A stretch of DNA of 64,000 bases from Hippasteria phrygiana (Eukaryota > Echinodermata > Asteroidea > Valvatida > Goniasteridae): positions 1,612,001 through 1,676,000 of the forward strand of contig JAZGUH010000360.1 in the NCBI GenBank assembly GCA_037893225.1. The letters are read 5' to 3'. Under the pieces are notes generated by a model. The model did no database searches. It saw nothing but the letters and a program-made list of their open reading frames with translations, and was not told the origin of the DNA. Within the stretch, counting starts at the first letter, position 1, and each line of letters begins with the position of its first letter. Shown here in pieces: positions 15,901 to 30,000 of the stretch. The position numbers and the translations under genes are program-made.

Positions 15901-16700
15901 AAGCAAGTTCATACCCCAGGGAATTTGACAGGCATGGAGCAATAAATAGAAGGTAATATGCACACAGATGGTGGCCGGGAAGAAAATAAACATTGCGAGG
16001 TTTGAATTTTCTCTACAAGTTTTAACTCTGGGAAGCCGCCGATGATTGCAACATGTAGAGCCAGATCTAAGCTATCCATACATGTCAAAATTACTGAATT
16101 TGGTTGATATTTCATGCAATTATTGAATGAGTAAAGCAAGTCCATACCCAAGGGAATTTGACAGGCATGGAGCAATAAATAGAAGGTAATGTGCACACAG
16201 ATGGTGGCCGGGAAGAAAATAAACATTGCGAGGTTTGAATTTTCTCCACAAGTTTTAACTCTAGGAAGCCGCCGATAATTGCAACATGTAGAGCCAGATC
16301 TAAGCTATCCATACATGTCAAAATTACTGCATTTGGTTGATATTTCATGCAATTATGAATGAATAAAGCAAGTCCATACCCCAGGGAATTTGACATGCAT
16401 GGAGCAATAAATAGACGGTAACATGTACACAGATGTTGGCCGGAAAGAAAATAAACATTGCGAGGTTTGAATTTTCTCCACAAGTTTTAACTCTAGGAAG
16501 CCGCCGATAATTGCAACATGTAGAGCCAGATCTAAGCTATCCATACATGTCAAAATTACTGCATTTGGTTGATATTTCATGCAATTATGAATGAATAAAG
16601 CAAGTCCATACCCCAGGGAATTTGACATGCATGGAGCAATAAATAGACGGTAACATGTACACAGATGTTGGCCGGAAAGAAAATAAACATTGCGAGGTTT
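9409..16700. repeat. 3250 bp higher-order repeat (14 monomers)
   Basis: Variant-marked units repeat at 9409/12,659/15,909 and 10,570/13,820, and others at 11,014/14,264 and 11,267/14,517, always 3250 bp apart. Inside the block the same marker appears at alternating 1161 and 2089 bp (five and nine monomers), so the 14-mer itself contains a nested duplication. The third copy decays after about 16,350, where a run of near-identical single monomers replaces it. Confidence 0.87.
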
Positions 16701-18138
16701 GAATTTTCTCCACAAGTTTTAACTCTAGGAAGCCGCCGATAATTGCAACATGTAGAGCCAGATCTAAGCTATCCATACATGTCAAAATTACTGCATTTGG
16801 TTGATATTTCATGCAATTATGAATGAATAAAGCAAGTCCATACCCCAGGGAATTTGACATGCATGGAGCAATAAATAGACGGTAATATGTACACAGATGT
16901 TGGCCGGAAAGAAAATAAACATTGCGAGGTTTGAATTTTCTCCACAAGTTTGAACTCTAGGAAGCCGCCGATGATTGCAACATGTAGCGCCAGATCTAAG
17001 CTATCCATACATGTCAAAATTACTGCATTTGGTTGATATTTCATGCAATTATGAATGAGTAAAGCAAGTCCATACCCCAGGGAATTTGACAGGCATGGAG
17101 CAATAAATAAAAGGTAATATGCACACAGATGGTGGCCGGAAAGAAAATAAACATTGCGAGGTTTGAATTTTCTCCACAATTGTTAACTCTAAGAAGCCGC
17201 CGATAATTGCAACATGTAGCGCCAGATCTAAGCTATCCATACATGTCACAATTACTGTATTTGGTTGATATTTCATGCAATTATGAATGAGTAAAGCAAG
17301 TCCATACACCAGGGAATTTGACATGCATGGAGCAATAAATAGACGGTAACATGTACACAGATGTTGGCCGGAAAGAAAATAAACATTGCGAGGTTTGAAT
17401 TTTCTCCACAAGTTTTAACTCTAGGAAGCCGCCGATGATTGCAACATGTAGCGCCAGATCTAAGCTATCCATGCAATAAATAGAAGGTAATATGCACACA
17501 GATGGTGGCCGGGAAGAAAATAAACATTGCGAGGTTTGAATTTTCTCCACAAGTTTTAACTCTACGAAGCCGCCGATGATTGCAACATGTAGCGACAGAT
17601 CTAAGCTATCCATACATGTCAAAATTACTGCATTTGGTTGATATTTCATGCAATTATGAATGAATAAAGCAAGTCCATACCCCAGGGAATTTGACAGGCA
17701 TGGAGCAATAAATAGACGGTAATATATACACAGATGTTGGCTGGGAAGAAAATATACATTGCGAGGTTTGAATTTTCTCCACAAGTTTTAACTCTAGGAA
17801 GCCGCCGATAATTGCAACATGTAGAGCCAGATCTAAGCTATCCATACATGTCAAAATTACTGAATTTGGTTGATATTTCATGCAATTATGAATGAGTAAA
17901 GCAAGTCCATACCCCAGGGAATTTGACATGCATGGAGCAATAAATAGACGGTAATATGTACACAAATGTTGGCCAGAAAGAAAATAAACATTGCGAGGTT
18001 TGAATTTTCTCCACAAGTTTGAACTCTAGGAAGCCGCCGATGATTGCAACATGTAGCGCCAGATCTAAGCTATCCATACATGTCAAAATTACTGCAGTTG
18101 GTTGATATTTCATGCAATTATGAATGAGTAAAGCAAGT

Positions 18139-20920
18139 TCATACCCCATGGAATTTGATAGGCATGGAGCAATAAATAGAAGGTAATATGTACACAGATG
18201 GTGGCCAGAAAGAAAATAAACATTCCGAGGTTTGAATTTTCTCCACAAGTTTTAACTCTAGGAAGCCGCCGATGATTGCAACATGTAGCGCCAGATCTAA
18301 GCTATACATACATGTCAAAATTGCTGCATTTGGTTGATATTTCATGCAATTATGAATGAGTAAAGCAAGTTCATACCCCAGGGAATTTGACAGGCATGGA
18401 GCAATAAATAGAAGGTAATATGTACACAGATGTTGGCCGGGAAGAAAATATACATTGCGAGGTTTGAATTTTCTCCACAAGTTTTAACTCTAGGAAGCCG
18501 CCGATAATTGCAACATGTAGAGCCAGATCTAAGCTATCCATACATGTCAAAATTACTGCATTTGGTTGATATTTCATGCAATTACGAATGAGTAAAGCAA
18601 GTTCATACCCCAGGGAATTTGACAGGCATGGAGCAATAAATAGAAGGTAATGTGCACACAGATGGTGGCCGGGAAGAAAATAAACATTGCGAGGTTTGAA
18701 TTTTCTCCACAAGTTTGAACTCTAGGAAGCCGCCGATGATTGCAACAGTAGCGCCAGATCTAAGCTATACATACATGTCAAAATTACTGCATTTGGTTGA
18801 TATTTCATGCAATTATGAATGAGTAAAGCAAGTTCATACCCTAGGGAATTTGACAGGCATGGAGCAATAAATAGAAGGTAATATGTACACAGATGTTGGC
18901 CGGGAAGAAAATATACATTGCGAGGTTTGAATTTTCTCCACAAGTTTTAACTCTAAGAAGCCGCCGATGATTGCAACATGTAGCGCCAGATCTAAGCTAT
19001 ACATACATGTCAAAATTACTGCATTTGGTTGATATTTCATGCAATTATGAATGAGTAAAGCAAGTTCATACCCCAGGGAATTTGACAGGCATGGAGCAAT
19101 AAATAGAAGGTAATATGCACACAGATGGTGGCCGGGAAGAAAATAAACATTGCGAGGTTTGAATTTTCTCCACACGTTTTAACTCTACGAAGCCGCCGAT
19201 GATTGCAACATGTAGCGCCAGATCTAAGCTATCCATACATGTCAAAATTACTGAATTTGGTAGATATTTAATGCAATTATGAATGAGTAAAGCAAGTCCA
19301 TACCCCAGGGAATTTGACATGCATGGAGCAATAAATAGACGGTAATATGTACACAAATGTTGGCCAGAAAGAAAATAAACATTGCGAGGTTTGAATTTTC
19401 TCCACAAGTTTGAACTCTAGGAAGCCGCCGATGATTGCAACATGTAGCGCCAGATCTAAGCTATCCATACATGTCAAAATTACTGCAGTTGGTTGATATT
19501 TCATGCAATTATGAATGAGTAAAGCAAGTTCATACCCCATGGAATTTGATAGGCATGGAGCAATAAATAGAAGGTAATATGTACACAGATGGTGGCCAGA
19601 AAGAAAATAAACATTCCGAGGTTTGAATTTTCTCCACAAGTTTTAACTCTAGGAAGCCGCCGATGATTGCAACATGTAGCGCCAGATCTAAGCTATACAT
19701 ACATGTCAAAATTGCTGCATTTGGTTGATATTTCATGCAATTATGAATGAGTAAAGCAAGTTCATACCCCAGGGAATTTGACAGGCATGGAGCAATAAAT
19801 AGAAGGTAATATGTACACAGATGTTGGCCGGGAAGAAAATATACATTGCGAGGTTTGAATTTTCTCCACAAGTTTTAACTCTAGGAAGCCGCCGATAATT
19901 GCAACATGTAGAGCCAGATCTAAGCTATCCATACATGTCAAAATTACTGCATTTGGTTGATATTTCATGCAATTACGAATGAGTAAAGCAAGTTCATACC
20001 CCAGGGAATTTGACAGGCATGGAGCAATAAATAGAAGGTAATGTGCACACAGATGGTGGCCGGGAAGAAAATAAACATTGCGAGGTTTGAATTTTCTCCA
20101 CAAGTTTGAACTCTAGGAAGCCGCCGATGATTGCAACAGTAGCGCCAGATCTAAGCTATACATACATGTCAAAATTACTGCATTTGGTTGATATTTCATG
20201 CAATTATGAATGAGTAAAGCAAGTTCATACCCTAGGGAATTTGACAGGCATGGAGCAATAAATAGAAGGTAATATGTACACAGATGTTGGCCGGGAAGAA
20301 AATATACATTGCGAGGTTTGAATTTTCTCCACAAGTTTTAACTCTAAGAAGCCGCCGATGATTGCAACATGTAGCGCCAGATCTAAGCTATACATACATG
20401 TCAAAATTACTGCATTTGGTTGATATTTCATGCAATTATGAATGAGTAAAGCAAGTTCATACCCCAGGGAATTTGACAGGCATGGAGCAATAAATAGAAG
20501 GTAATATGCACACAGATGGTGGCCGGGAAGAAAATAAACATTGCGAGGTTTGAATTTTCTCCACAAGTTTTAACTCTACGAAGCCGCCGATGATTGCAAC
20601 ATGTAGCGCCAGATCTAAGCTATCCATACATGTCAAAATTACTGCATTTGGTTGATATTTCATGCAATTACGAATGAGTAAAGCAAGTTCATACCCCAGG
20701 GAATTTGACAGGCATGGAGCAATAAATAGAAGGTAATGTGCACACAGATGGTGGCCGGGAAGAAAATAAACATTGCGAGGTTTGAATTTTCTCCACAAGT
20801 TTGAACTCTAGGAAGCCGCCGATGATTGCAACATGTAGCGCCAGATCTAAGCTATCCATACATGTCAAAATTACTGCATTTGGTTGATATTTCATGCAAT
20901 TATGAATGAGTAAAGCAAGT
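18139..20920. repeat. 1391 bp higher-order repeat (6 monomers)
   Basis: Units at 18,139, 18,371, 18,722 and 18,834 recur at 19,530, 19,762, 20,113 and 20,225, each 1391 bp downstream. The block is marked by monomers with the 2 bp deletion CAACAGTAGC, which also recur at about 21,040 and 21,735, so partial copies continue to about 22,000. Confidence 0.83.
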
Positions 20921-23900
20921 TCATACCCCAGGGAATTTGACATGCACGGAGCAATAAATAGACGGTAATATGTACACAAATGTTGGCCAGAAAGAAAATA
21001 AACATTCCGAGGTTTGAATTTTCTCCACAAGTTTGAACTCTAGGAAGCCGCCGATGATTGCAACAGTAGCGCCAGATCTAAGCTATACATACATGTCAAA
21101 ATTACTGCATTTGGTTGATATTTCATGCAATTATGAATGAGTAAAGCAAGTTCATACCCCAGGGAATTTGACAGGCATGGAGCAATAAATAGAAGGTAAT
21201 ATGTACACAGATGTTGGCCGGGAAGAAAATATACATTGCGAGGTTTGAATTTTCTCCACAAGTTTTAACTCTAGGAAGCCGCCGATAATTGCAACATGTA
21301 GAGCCAGATCTAAGCTATCCATACATGTCAAAATTACTGCATTTGGTTGATATTTCATGCAATTACGAATGAGTAAAGCAAGTTCATACCCCAGGGAATT
21401 TGACAGGCATGGAGCAATAAATAGAAGGTAATGTGCACACAGATGGTGGCCGGGAAGAAAATAAACATTGCGAGGTTTGAATTTTCTCCACAAGTTTTAA
21501 CTCTAAGAAGCCGCCGATGATTGCAACATGTAGCGCCAGATCTAAGCTATCCATACATGTCAAAATTACTGCATTTGGTTGATATTTCATGCAATTATGA
21601 ATGAGTAAAGCAAGTTCATACCCCAGGGAATTTGACAGGCACGGAGCAATAAATAGACGGTAATATGTACACAAATGTTGGCCAGAAAGAAAATAAACAT
21701 TCCGAGGTTTGAATTTTCTCCACAAGTTTGAACTCTAGGAAGCCGCCGATGATTGCAACAGTAGCGCCAGTTCTAAGCTATACATACATGTCAAAATTAC
21801 TGCATTTGGTTGATATTTCATGCAATTATGAATGAGTAAAGCAAGTTCATACCCTAGGGAATTTGACAGGCATGGAGCAATAAATAGAAGGTAATATGTA
21901 CACAGATGTTGGCCGGAAAGAAAATATACATTGCGAGGTTTGAATTTTCTCCACAAGTTTTAACTCTAAGAAGCCGCCGATGATTGCAACATGTAGCGCC
22001 AGATCTAAGCTATACATACATGTCAAAATTACTGCATTTGGTTGATATTTCATGCAATTATGAATGAGTAAAGCAAGTTCATACCCCAGGGAATTTGACA
22101 GGCATGGAGCAATAAATAGAAGGTAATATGCACACAGATGGTGGCCGGGAAGAAAATAAACATTGCGAGGTTTGAATTTTCTCCACACGTTTTAACTCTA
22201 CGAAGCCGCCGATGATTGCAACATGTAGCGCCAGATCTAAGCTATCCATACATGTCAAAATTACTGAATTTGGTAGATATTTAATGCAATTATGAATGAG
22301 TAAAGCAAGTCCATACCCCAGGGAATTTGACATGCATGGAGCAATAAATAGACGGTAATATGTACACAAATGTTGGCCAGAAAGAAAATAAACATTGCGA
22401 GGTTTGAATTTTCTCCACAAGTTTGAACTCTAGGAAGCCGCCGATGATTGCAACATGTAGCGCCAGATCTAAGCTATCCATACATGTCAAAATTACTGCA
22501 GTTGGTTGATATTTCATGCAATTATGAATGAGTAAAGCAAGTTCATACCCCATGGAATTTGATAGGCATGGAGCAATAAATAGAAGGTAATATGTACACA
22601 GATGGTGGCCAGAAAGAAAATAAACATTCCGAGGTTTGAATTTTCTCCACAAGTTTTAACTCTAGGAAGCCGCCGATAATTGCAACATGTAGAGCCAGAT
22701 CTAAGCTATCCATACATGTCAAAATTGCTGCATTTGGTTGATATTTCATGCAATTATGAATGAGTAAAGCAAGTTCATACCCCAGGGAATTTGACAGGCA
22801 TGGAGCAATAAATAGAGGGTAATATGCACACAGATGGTGGCCGGAAAGAAAATAAACATTGCGAGGTTTGAATTTTCTCCACAAGTTTTAACTCTAGGAA
22901 GCCGCCGATAATTGCAACATGTAGAGCCAGATCTAAGCTATCCATACATGTCAAAATTACTGCATTTGGTTGATATTTCATGCAATTATGAATGAATAAA
23001 GCAAGTCCATACCCCAGGGAATTTGACATGCATGGAGCAATAAATAGACGGTAACATGTACACAGATGTTGGCCGGAAAGAAAATAAACATTGCGAGGTT
23101 TGAATTTTCTCTACAAGTTTTAACTCTGGGAAGCCGCCGATGATTGCAACATGTAGCGCCAGATCTAAGCTATACATACATGTCAAAATTGCTGCATTTG
23201 GTTGATATTTCATGCAATTATGAATGAGTAAAGCAAATTCATACCCCAGGGAATTTGACAGGCATGGAGCAATAAATAGAAGGTAATATGTACACAGATG
23301 TTGGCCGGGAAGAAAATATACATTGCGAGGTTTGAATTTTCTCCACAAGTTTTAACTCTAGGAAGCCGCCGATAATTGCAACATGTAGAGCCAGATCTAA
23401 GCTATCCATACATGTCAAAATTGCTGCATTTGGTTGATATTTCATGCAATTATGAATGAGTAAAGCAAGTTCATACCCCAGGGAATTTGACAGGCATGGA
23501 GCAATAAATAGAGGGTAATATGCACACAGATGGTGGCCGGAAAGAAAATAAACATTGCGAGGTTTGAATTTTCTCCACAAGTTTTAACTCTACGAAGCCG
23601 CCGATGATTGCAACATGTAGCGCCAGATCTAAGCTATCCATACATGTCAAAATTACTGCATTTGGTTGATATTTCATGCAATTATGAATGAATAAAGCAA
23701 GTCCATACCCCAGGGAATTTGACATGCATGGAGCAATAAATAGACGGTAACATGTACACAGATGTTGGCCGGAAAGAAAATAAACATTGCGAGGTTTGAA
23801 TTTTCTCTACAAGTTTTAACTCTGGGAAGCCGCCGATGATTGCAACATGTAGCGCCAGATCTAAGCTATACATACATGTCAAAATTGCTGCATTTGGTTG

Positions 23901-24281
23901 ATATTTCATGCAATTATGAATGAGTAAAGCAAATTCATACCCCAGGGAATTTGACAGGCATGGAGCAATAAATAGAAGGTAATATGTACACAGATGTTGG
24001 CCGGGAAGAAAATATACATTGCGAGGTTTGAATTTTCTCCACAAGTTTTAACTCTAGGAAGCCGCCGATAATTGCAACATGTAGAGCCAGATCTAAGCTA
24101 TCCATACATGTCAAAATTGCTGCATTTGGTTGATATTTCATGCAATTATGAATGAGTAAAGCAAGTTCATACCCCAGGGAATTTGACAGGCATGGAGCAA
24201 TAAATAGAGGGTAATATGCACACAGATGGTGGCCGGAAAGAAAATAAACATTGCGAGGTTTGAATTTTCTCCACACGTTTG

Positions 24282-26500
24282 AACTCTAGGAAGCCGCCGA
24301 TGATTGCAACATGTAGCGCCAGATCTAAGCTATACATACATGTCAAAATTGCTGCATTTGGTTGATATTTCATGCAATTATGAATGAGTAAAGCAAGTTC
24401 ATACCCCAGGGAATTTGACAGGCATGGAGCAATAAATAGAAGGTAATATGCACACAGATGGTGGCCGGGAAGAAAATAAAGATTGCGAGGTTTGAATTTT
24501 CTCTACAAGTTTTAACTCTGGGAAGCCGCCGATGATTGCAACATGTAGAGCCAGATCTAAGCTATCCATACATGTCAAAATTACTGAATTTTGTTGATAT
24601 TTCATGCAATTATTGAATGAGTAAAGCAAGTCCATACCCCAGGGAATTTGACAGGCATGGAGCAATAAATAGAAGGTAATGTGCACACAGATGGTGGCCG
24701 GGAAGAAAATAAACATTGCGAGGTTTGAATTTTCTCCTCAAGTTTTAACTCTAGGAAGCCGCCGATAATTGCAACATGTAGAGCCAGATCTAAGCTATCC
24801 ATACATGTCAAAATTACTGCATTTGGTTGATATTTCATGCAATTATGAATGAATAAAGCAAGTCCATACCCCAGGGAATTTGACATGCATGGAGCAATAA
24901 ATAGACGGTAACATGTACACAGATGTTGGCCGGAAAGAAAATAAACATTGCGAGGTTTGAATTTTCTCTACAAGTTTTAACTCTGGGAAGCCGCCGATGA
25001 TTGCAACATGTAGCGCCAGATCTAAGCTATACATACATGTCAAAATTGCTGCATTTGGTTGATATTTCATGCAATTATGAATGAGTAAAGCAAATTCATA
25101 CCCCAGGGAATTTGACAGGCATGGAGCAATAAATAGAAGGTAATATGTACACAGATGTTGGCCGGGAAGAAAATATACATTGCGAGGTTTGAATTTTCTC
25201 CACAAGTTTTAACTCTAGGAAGCCGCCGATAATTGCAACATGTAGAGCCAGATCTAAGCTATCCATACATGTCAAAATTGCTGCATTTGGTTGATATTTC
25301 ATGCAATTATGAATGAGTAAAGCAAGTTCATACCCCAGGGAATTTGACAGGCATGGAGCAATAAATAGAGGGTAATATGCACACAGATGGTGGCCGGAAA
25401 GAAAATAAACATTGCGAGGTTTGAATTTTCTCCACAAGTTTTAACTCTACGAAGCCGCCGATGATTGCAACATGTAGCGCCAGATCTAAGCTATCCATAC
25501 ATGTCAAAATTACTGTATTTGGTTGATATTTCATGCAATTATGAATGAGTAAAGCAAGTCCATACCCCAGGGAATTTGACATGCATGGAGCAATAAATAG
25601 ACGGTAACATGTACGCAGATGTTGGCCGGAAAGAAAATAAACATTGCGAGGTTTGAATTTTCTCCACAAGTTTTAACTCTAGGAAGCCGCCGATGATTGC
25701 AACATGTAGCGCCAGATCTAAGCTATCCATGCAATAAATAGAAGGTAATAAGCACACAGATGGTGGCCGGGAAGAAAATAAACATTGCGAGGTTTCAATT
25801 TTCTCCACAAGTTTTAACTCTACGAAGCCGCCGATGATTGCAACATGTAGCGCCAGATCTAAGCTATCCATACATGTCAAAATTACTGCATTTGGTTGAT
25901 ATTTCATGCAATTATGAATGAATAAAGCAAGTCCATATCCCAGGGAATTTGACAGGCATGGAGCAATAAATAGACGGTAATATATACACAGATGTTGGCC
26001 GGGAAGAAAAAATACATTGCGAGGTTTGAATTTTCTCCACAAGTTTGAACTCTAGGAAGCCGCCGATGATTGCAACATGTAGCGCCAGATCTAAGCTATA
26101 CATACATGTCAAAATTGCTGCATTTGGTTGATATTTCATGCAATTATGAATGAGTAAAGCAAGTTCATACCCCAGGGAATTTGACAGGCATGGAGCAATA
26201 AATAGAAGGTAATATGCACACAGATGGTGGCCGGGAAGAAAATAAACATTGCGAGGTTTGAATTTTCTCCACAGGGTTTATCTCTAGGAAGCCGCCGATA
26301 ATTGCAACATGTAGAGCCAGATCTAAGCTATCCATACATGTCAAAATTACTGCATTTGGTTGATATTTCATGCAATTATTGAATGAGTAAAGCAAGTCCA
26401 TACCCCAGGGAATTTGACAGGCATGGAGCAATAAATAGAAGGTAATGTGCACACAGATGGTGGCCGGGAAGAAAATAAACATTGCGAGGTTTGAATTTTC
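24282..26500. repeat. Distant copy of the first 2.2 kb of the window
   Basis: Variant order at 118, 562, 815 and 1047 is repeated at 24,399, 24,843, 25,096 and 25,328, a constant 24,281 bp offset. It includes rare substitutions such as AAAGATTGCG and GAATTTTGTTG. The copy stays recognisable through the first 141 bp short unit, with local rearrangements after it. Confidence 0.82.
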
Positions 26501-27093
26501 TCCACAAGTTTTAACTCTAGGAAGCCGCCGATAATTGCAACATGTAGAGCCAGATCTAAGCTATCCATACATGTCAAAATTACTGCATTTGGTTGATATT
26601 TCATGCAATTATGAATGAGTAAAGCAAGTTCATACCCCATGGAATTTGACAGGCATGGAGCAATAAATAGAGGGTAATATGCACACAGATGGTGGCCGGA
26701 AAGAAAATAAACATTGCGAGGTTTGAATTTTCTCCACAATTGTTAACTCTAAGAAGCCGCCGATAATTGCAACATGTAGCGCCAGATCTAAGCTATCCAT
26801 ACATGTCAAAATTACTGTATTTGGTTGATATTTCATGCAATTATGAATGAGTAAAGCAAGTCCATACCCCAGGGAATTTGACATGCATGGAGCAATAAAT
26901 AGACGGTAATATGTACACAAATGTTGGCCAGAAAGAAAATAAACATTGCGAGGTTTGAATTTTCTCCACAAGTTTGAACTCTAGGAAGCCGCCGATGATT
27001 GCAACATGTAGCGCCAGATCTAAGCTATACATACATGTCAAAATTGCTGCATTTGGTTGATATTTCATGCAATTATGAATGAGTAAAGCAAGT

Positions 27094-30000
27094 TCATACC
27101 CCAGGGAATTTGACAGGCATGGAGCAATAAATAGAAGGTAATATGCACACAGATGGTGGCCGGGAAGAAAATAAACATTGCGAGGTTTGAATTTTCTCTA
27201 CAAGTTTTAACTCTGGGAAGCCGCCGATGATTGCAACATGTAGAGCCAGATCTAAGCTATCCATACATGTCAAAATTACTGAATTTTGTTGATATTTCAG
27301 GCAATTATTGAATGAGTAAAGCAAGTCCATACCCAAGGGAATTTGACAGGCATGGAGCAATAAATAGAAGGTAATGTGCACACAGATGGTGGCCGGGAAG
27401 AAAATAAACATTGCGAGGTTTGAATTTTCTCCACAAGTTTTAACTCTAGGAAGCCGCCGATAATTGCAAAATGTAGAGCCAGATCTAAGCTATCCATACA
27501 TGTCAAAATTACTGCATTTGGTTGATATTTCATGCAATTATGAATGAATAAAGCAAGTCCATACCCCAGGGAATTTGACATGCATGGAGCAATAAATAGA
27601 CGGTAACATGTACACAGATGTTGGCCGGAAAGAAAATAAACATTGCGAGGTTTGAATTTTCTCTACAAGTTTTAACTCTGGGAAGCCGCCGATGATTGCA
27701 ACATGTAGCGCCAGATCTAAGCTATCCATACATGTCAAAATTGCTGCATTTGGTTGATATTTCATGCAATTATGAATGAGTAAAGCAAATTCATACCCCA
27801 GGGAATTTGACAGGCATGGAGCAATAAATAGAAGGTAATATGTACACAGATGTTGGCCGGGAAGAAAATATACATTGCGAGGTTTGAATTTTCTCCACAA
27901 GTTTTAACTCTAGGAAGCCGCCGATAATTGCAACATGTAGAGCCAGATCTAAGCTATCCATACATGTCAAAATTACTGCATTTGGTTGATATTTCATGCA
28001 ATTATGAATGAATAAAGCAAGTCCATACCCCAGGGAATTTGACATGCATGGAGCAATAAATAGACGGTAATATGTACACAGATGTTGGCCGGAAAGAAAA
28101 TAAACATTGCGAGGTTTGAATTTTCTCCACAAGTTTGAACTCTAAGAAGCCGCCGATGATTGCAACATGTAGCGCCAGATCTAAGCTATCCATACATGTC
28201 AAAATTACTGCATTTGGTTGATATTTCATGCAATTATGAATGAGTAAAGCAAGTCCATACCCCAGGGAATTTGACAGGCATGGAGCAATAAATAAAAGGT
28301 AATATGCACACAGATGGTGGCCGGAAAGAAAATAAACATTGCGAGGTTTGAATTTTCTCCACAATTGTTAACTCTAAGAAGCCGCCGATAATTGCAACAT
28401 GTAGCGCCAGATCTAAGCTATCCATACATGTCACAATTACTGTATTTGGTTGATATTTCATGCAATTATGAATGAGTAAAGCAAGTCCATACACCAGGGA
28501 ATTTGACATGCATGGAGCAATAAATAGACGGTAACATGTACACAGATGTTGGCCGGAAAGAAAATAAACATTGCGAGGTTTGAATTTTCTCCACAAGTTT
28601 TAACTCTAGGAAGCCGCCGATGATTGCAACATGTAGCGCCAGATCTAAGCTATCCATGCAATAAATAGAAGGTAATATGCACACAGATGGTGGCCGGGAA
28701 GAAAATAAACATTGCGAGGTTTGAATTTTCTCCACAAGTTTTAACTCTACGAAGCCGCCGATGATTGCAACATGTAGCGACAGATCTAAGCTATCCATAA
28801 ATGTCAAAATTACTGCATTTGGTTGATATTTCATGCAATTATGAATGAATAAAGCAAGTCCATACCCCAGGGAATTTGACAGGCATGGAGCAATAAATAG
28901 ACGGTAATATATACACAGATGTTGGCTGGGAAGAAAATATACATTGCGAGGTTTGAATTTTCTCCACAAGTTTTAACTCTAGGAAGCCGCCGATAATTGC
29001 AACATGTAGAGCCAGATCTAAGCTATCCATACATGTCAAAATTACTGAATTTGGTTGATATTTCATGCAATTATGAATGAGTAAAGCAAGTCCATACCCC
29101 AGGGAATTTGACATGCATGGAGCAATAAATAGACGGTAATATGTACACAAATGTTGGCCAGAAAGAAAATAAACATTGCGAGGTTTGAATTTTCTCCACA
29201 AGTTTGAACTCTAGGAAGCCGCCGATGATTGCAACATGTAGCGCCAGATCTAAGCTATCCATACATGTCAAAATTACTGCAGTTGGTTGATATTTCATGC
29301 AATTATGAATGAGTAAAGCAAGTTCATACCCCATGGAATTTGATAGGCATGGAGCAATAAATAGAAGGTAATATGTACACAGATGGTGGCCAGAAAGAAA
29401 ATAAACATTCCGAGGTTTGAATTTTCTCCACAAGTTTTAACTCTAGGAAGCCGCCGATGATTGCAACATGTAGCGCCAGATCTAAGCTATACATACATGT
29501 CAAAATTGCTGCATTTGGTTGATATTTCATGCAATTATGAATGAGTAAAGCAAGTTCATACCCCAGGGAATTTGACAGGCATGGAGCAATAAATAGAAGG
29601 TAATATGTACACAGATGTTGGCCGGGAAGAAAATAAACATTGCGAGGTTTGAATTTTCTCCACAAGTTTTAACTCTAGGAAGCCGCCGATGATTGCAACA
29701 TGTAGCGCCAGATCTAAGCTATCCATGCAATAAATAGAAGGTCATATGCACACAGATGGTGGCCGGGAAGAAAATAAACATTGCGAGGTTTGAATTTTCT
29801 CCACAAGTTTTAACTCTAGGAAGCCGCCGATAATTGCAACATGTAGAGCCAGATCTAAGCTATCCATACATGTCAAAATTACTGAATTTGGTTGATATTT
29901 CATGCAATTATGAATGAGTAAAGCAAGTTCATACCCCAGGGAATTTGACAGGCATGGAGCAATAAATAGAAGGTAATATGCACACAGATGGTGGCCGGGA

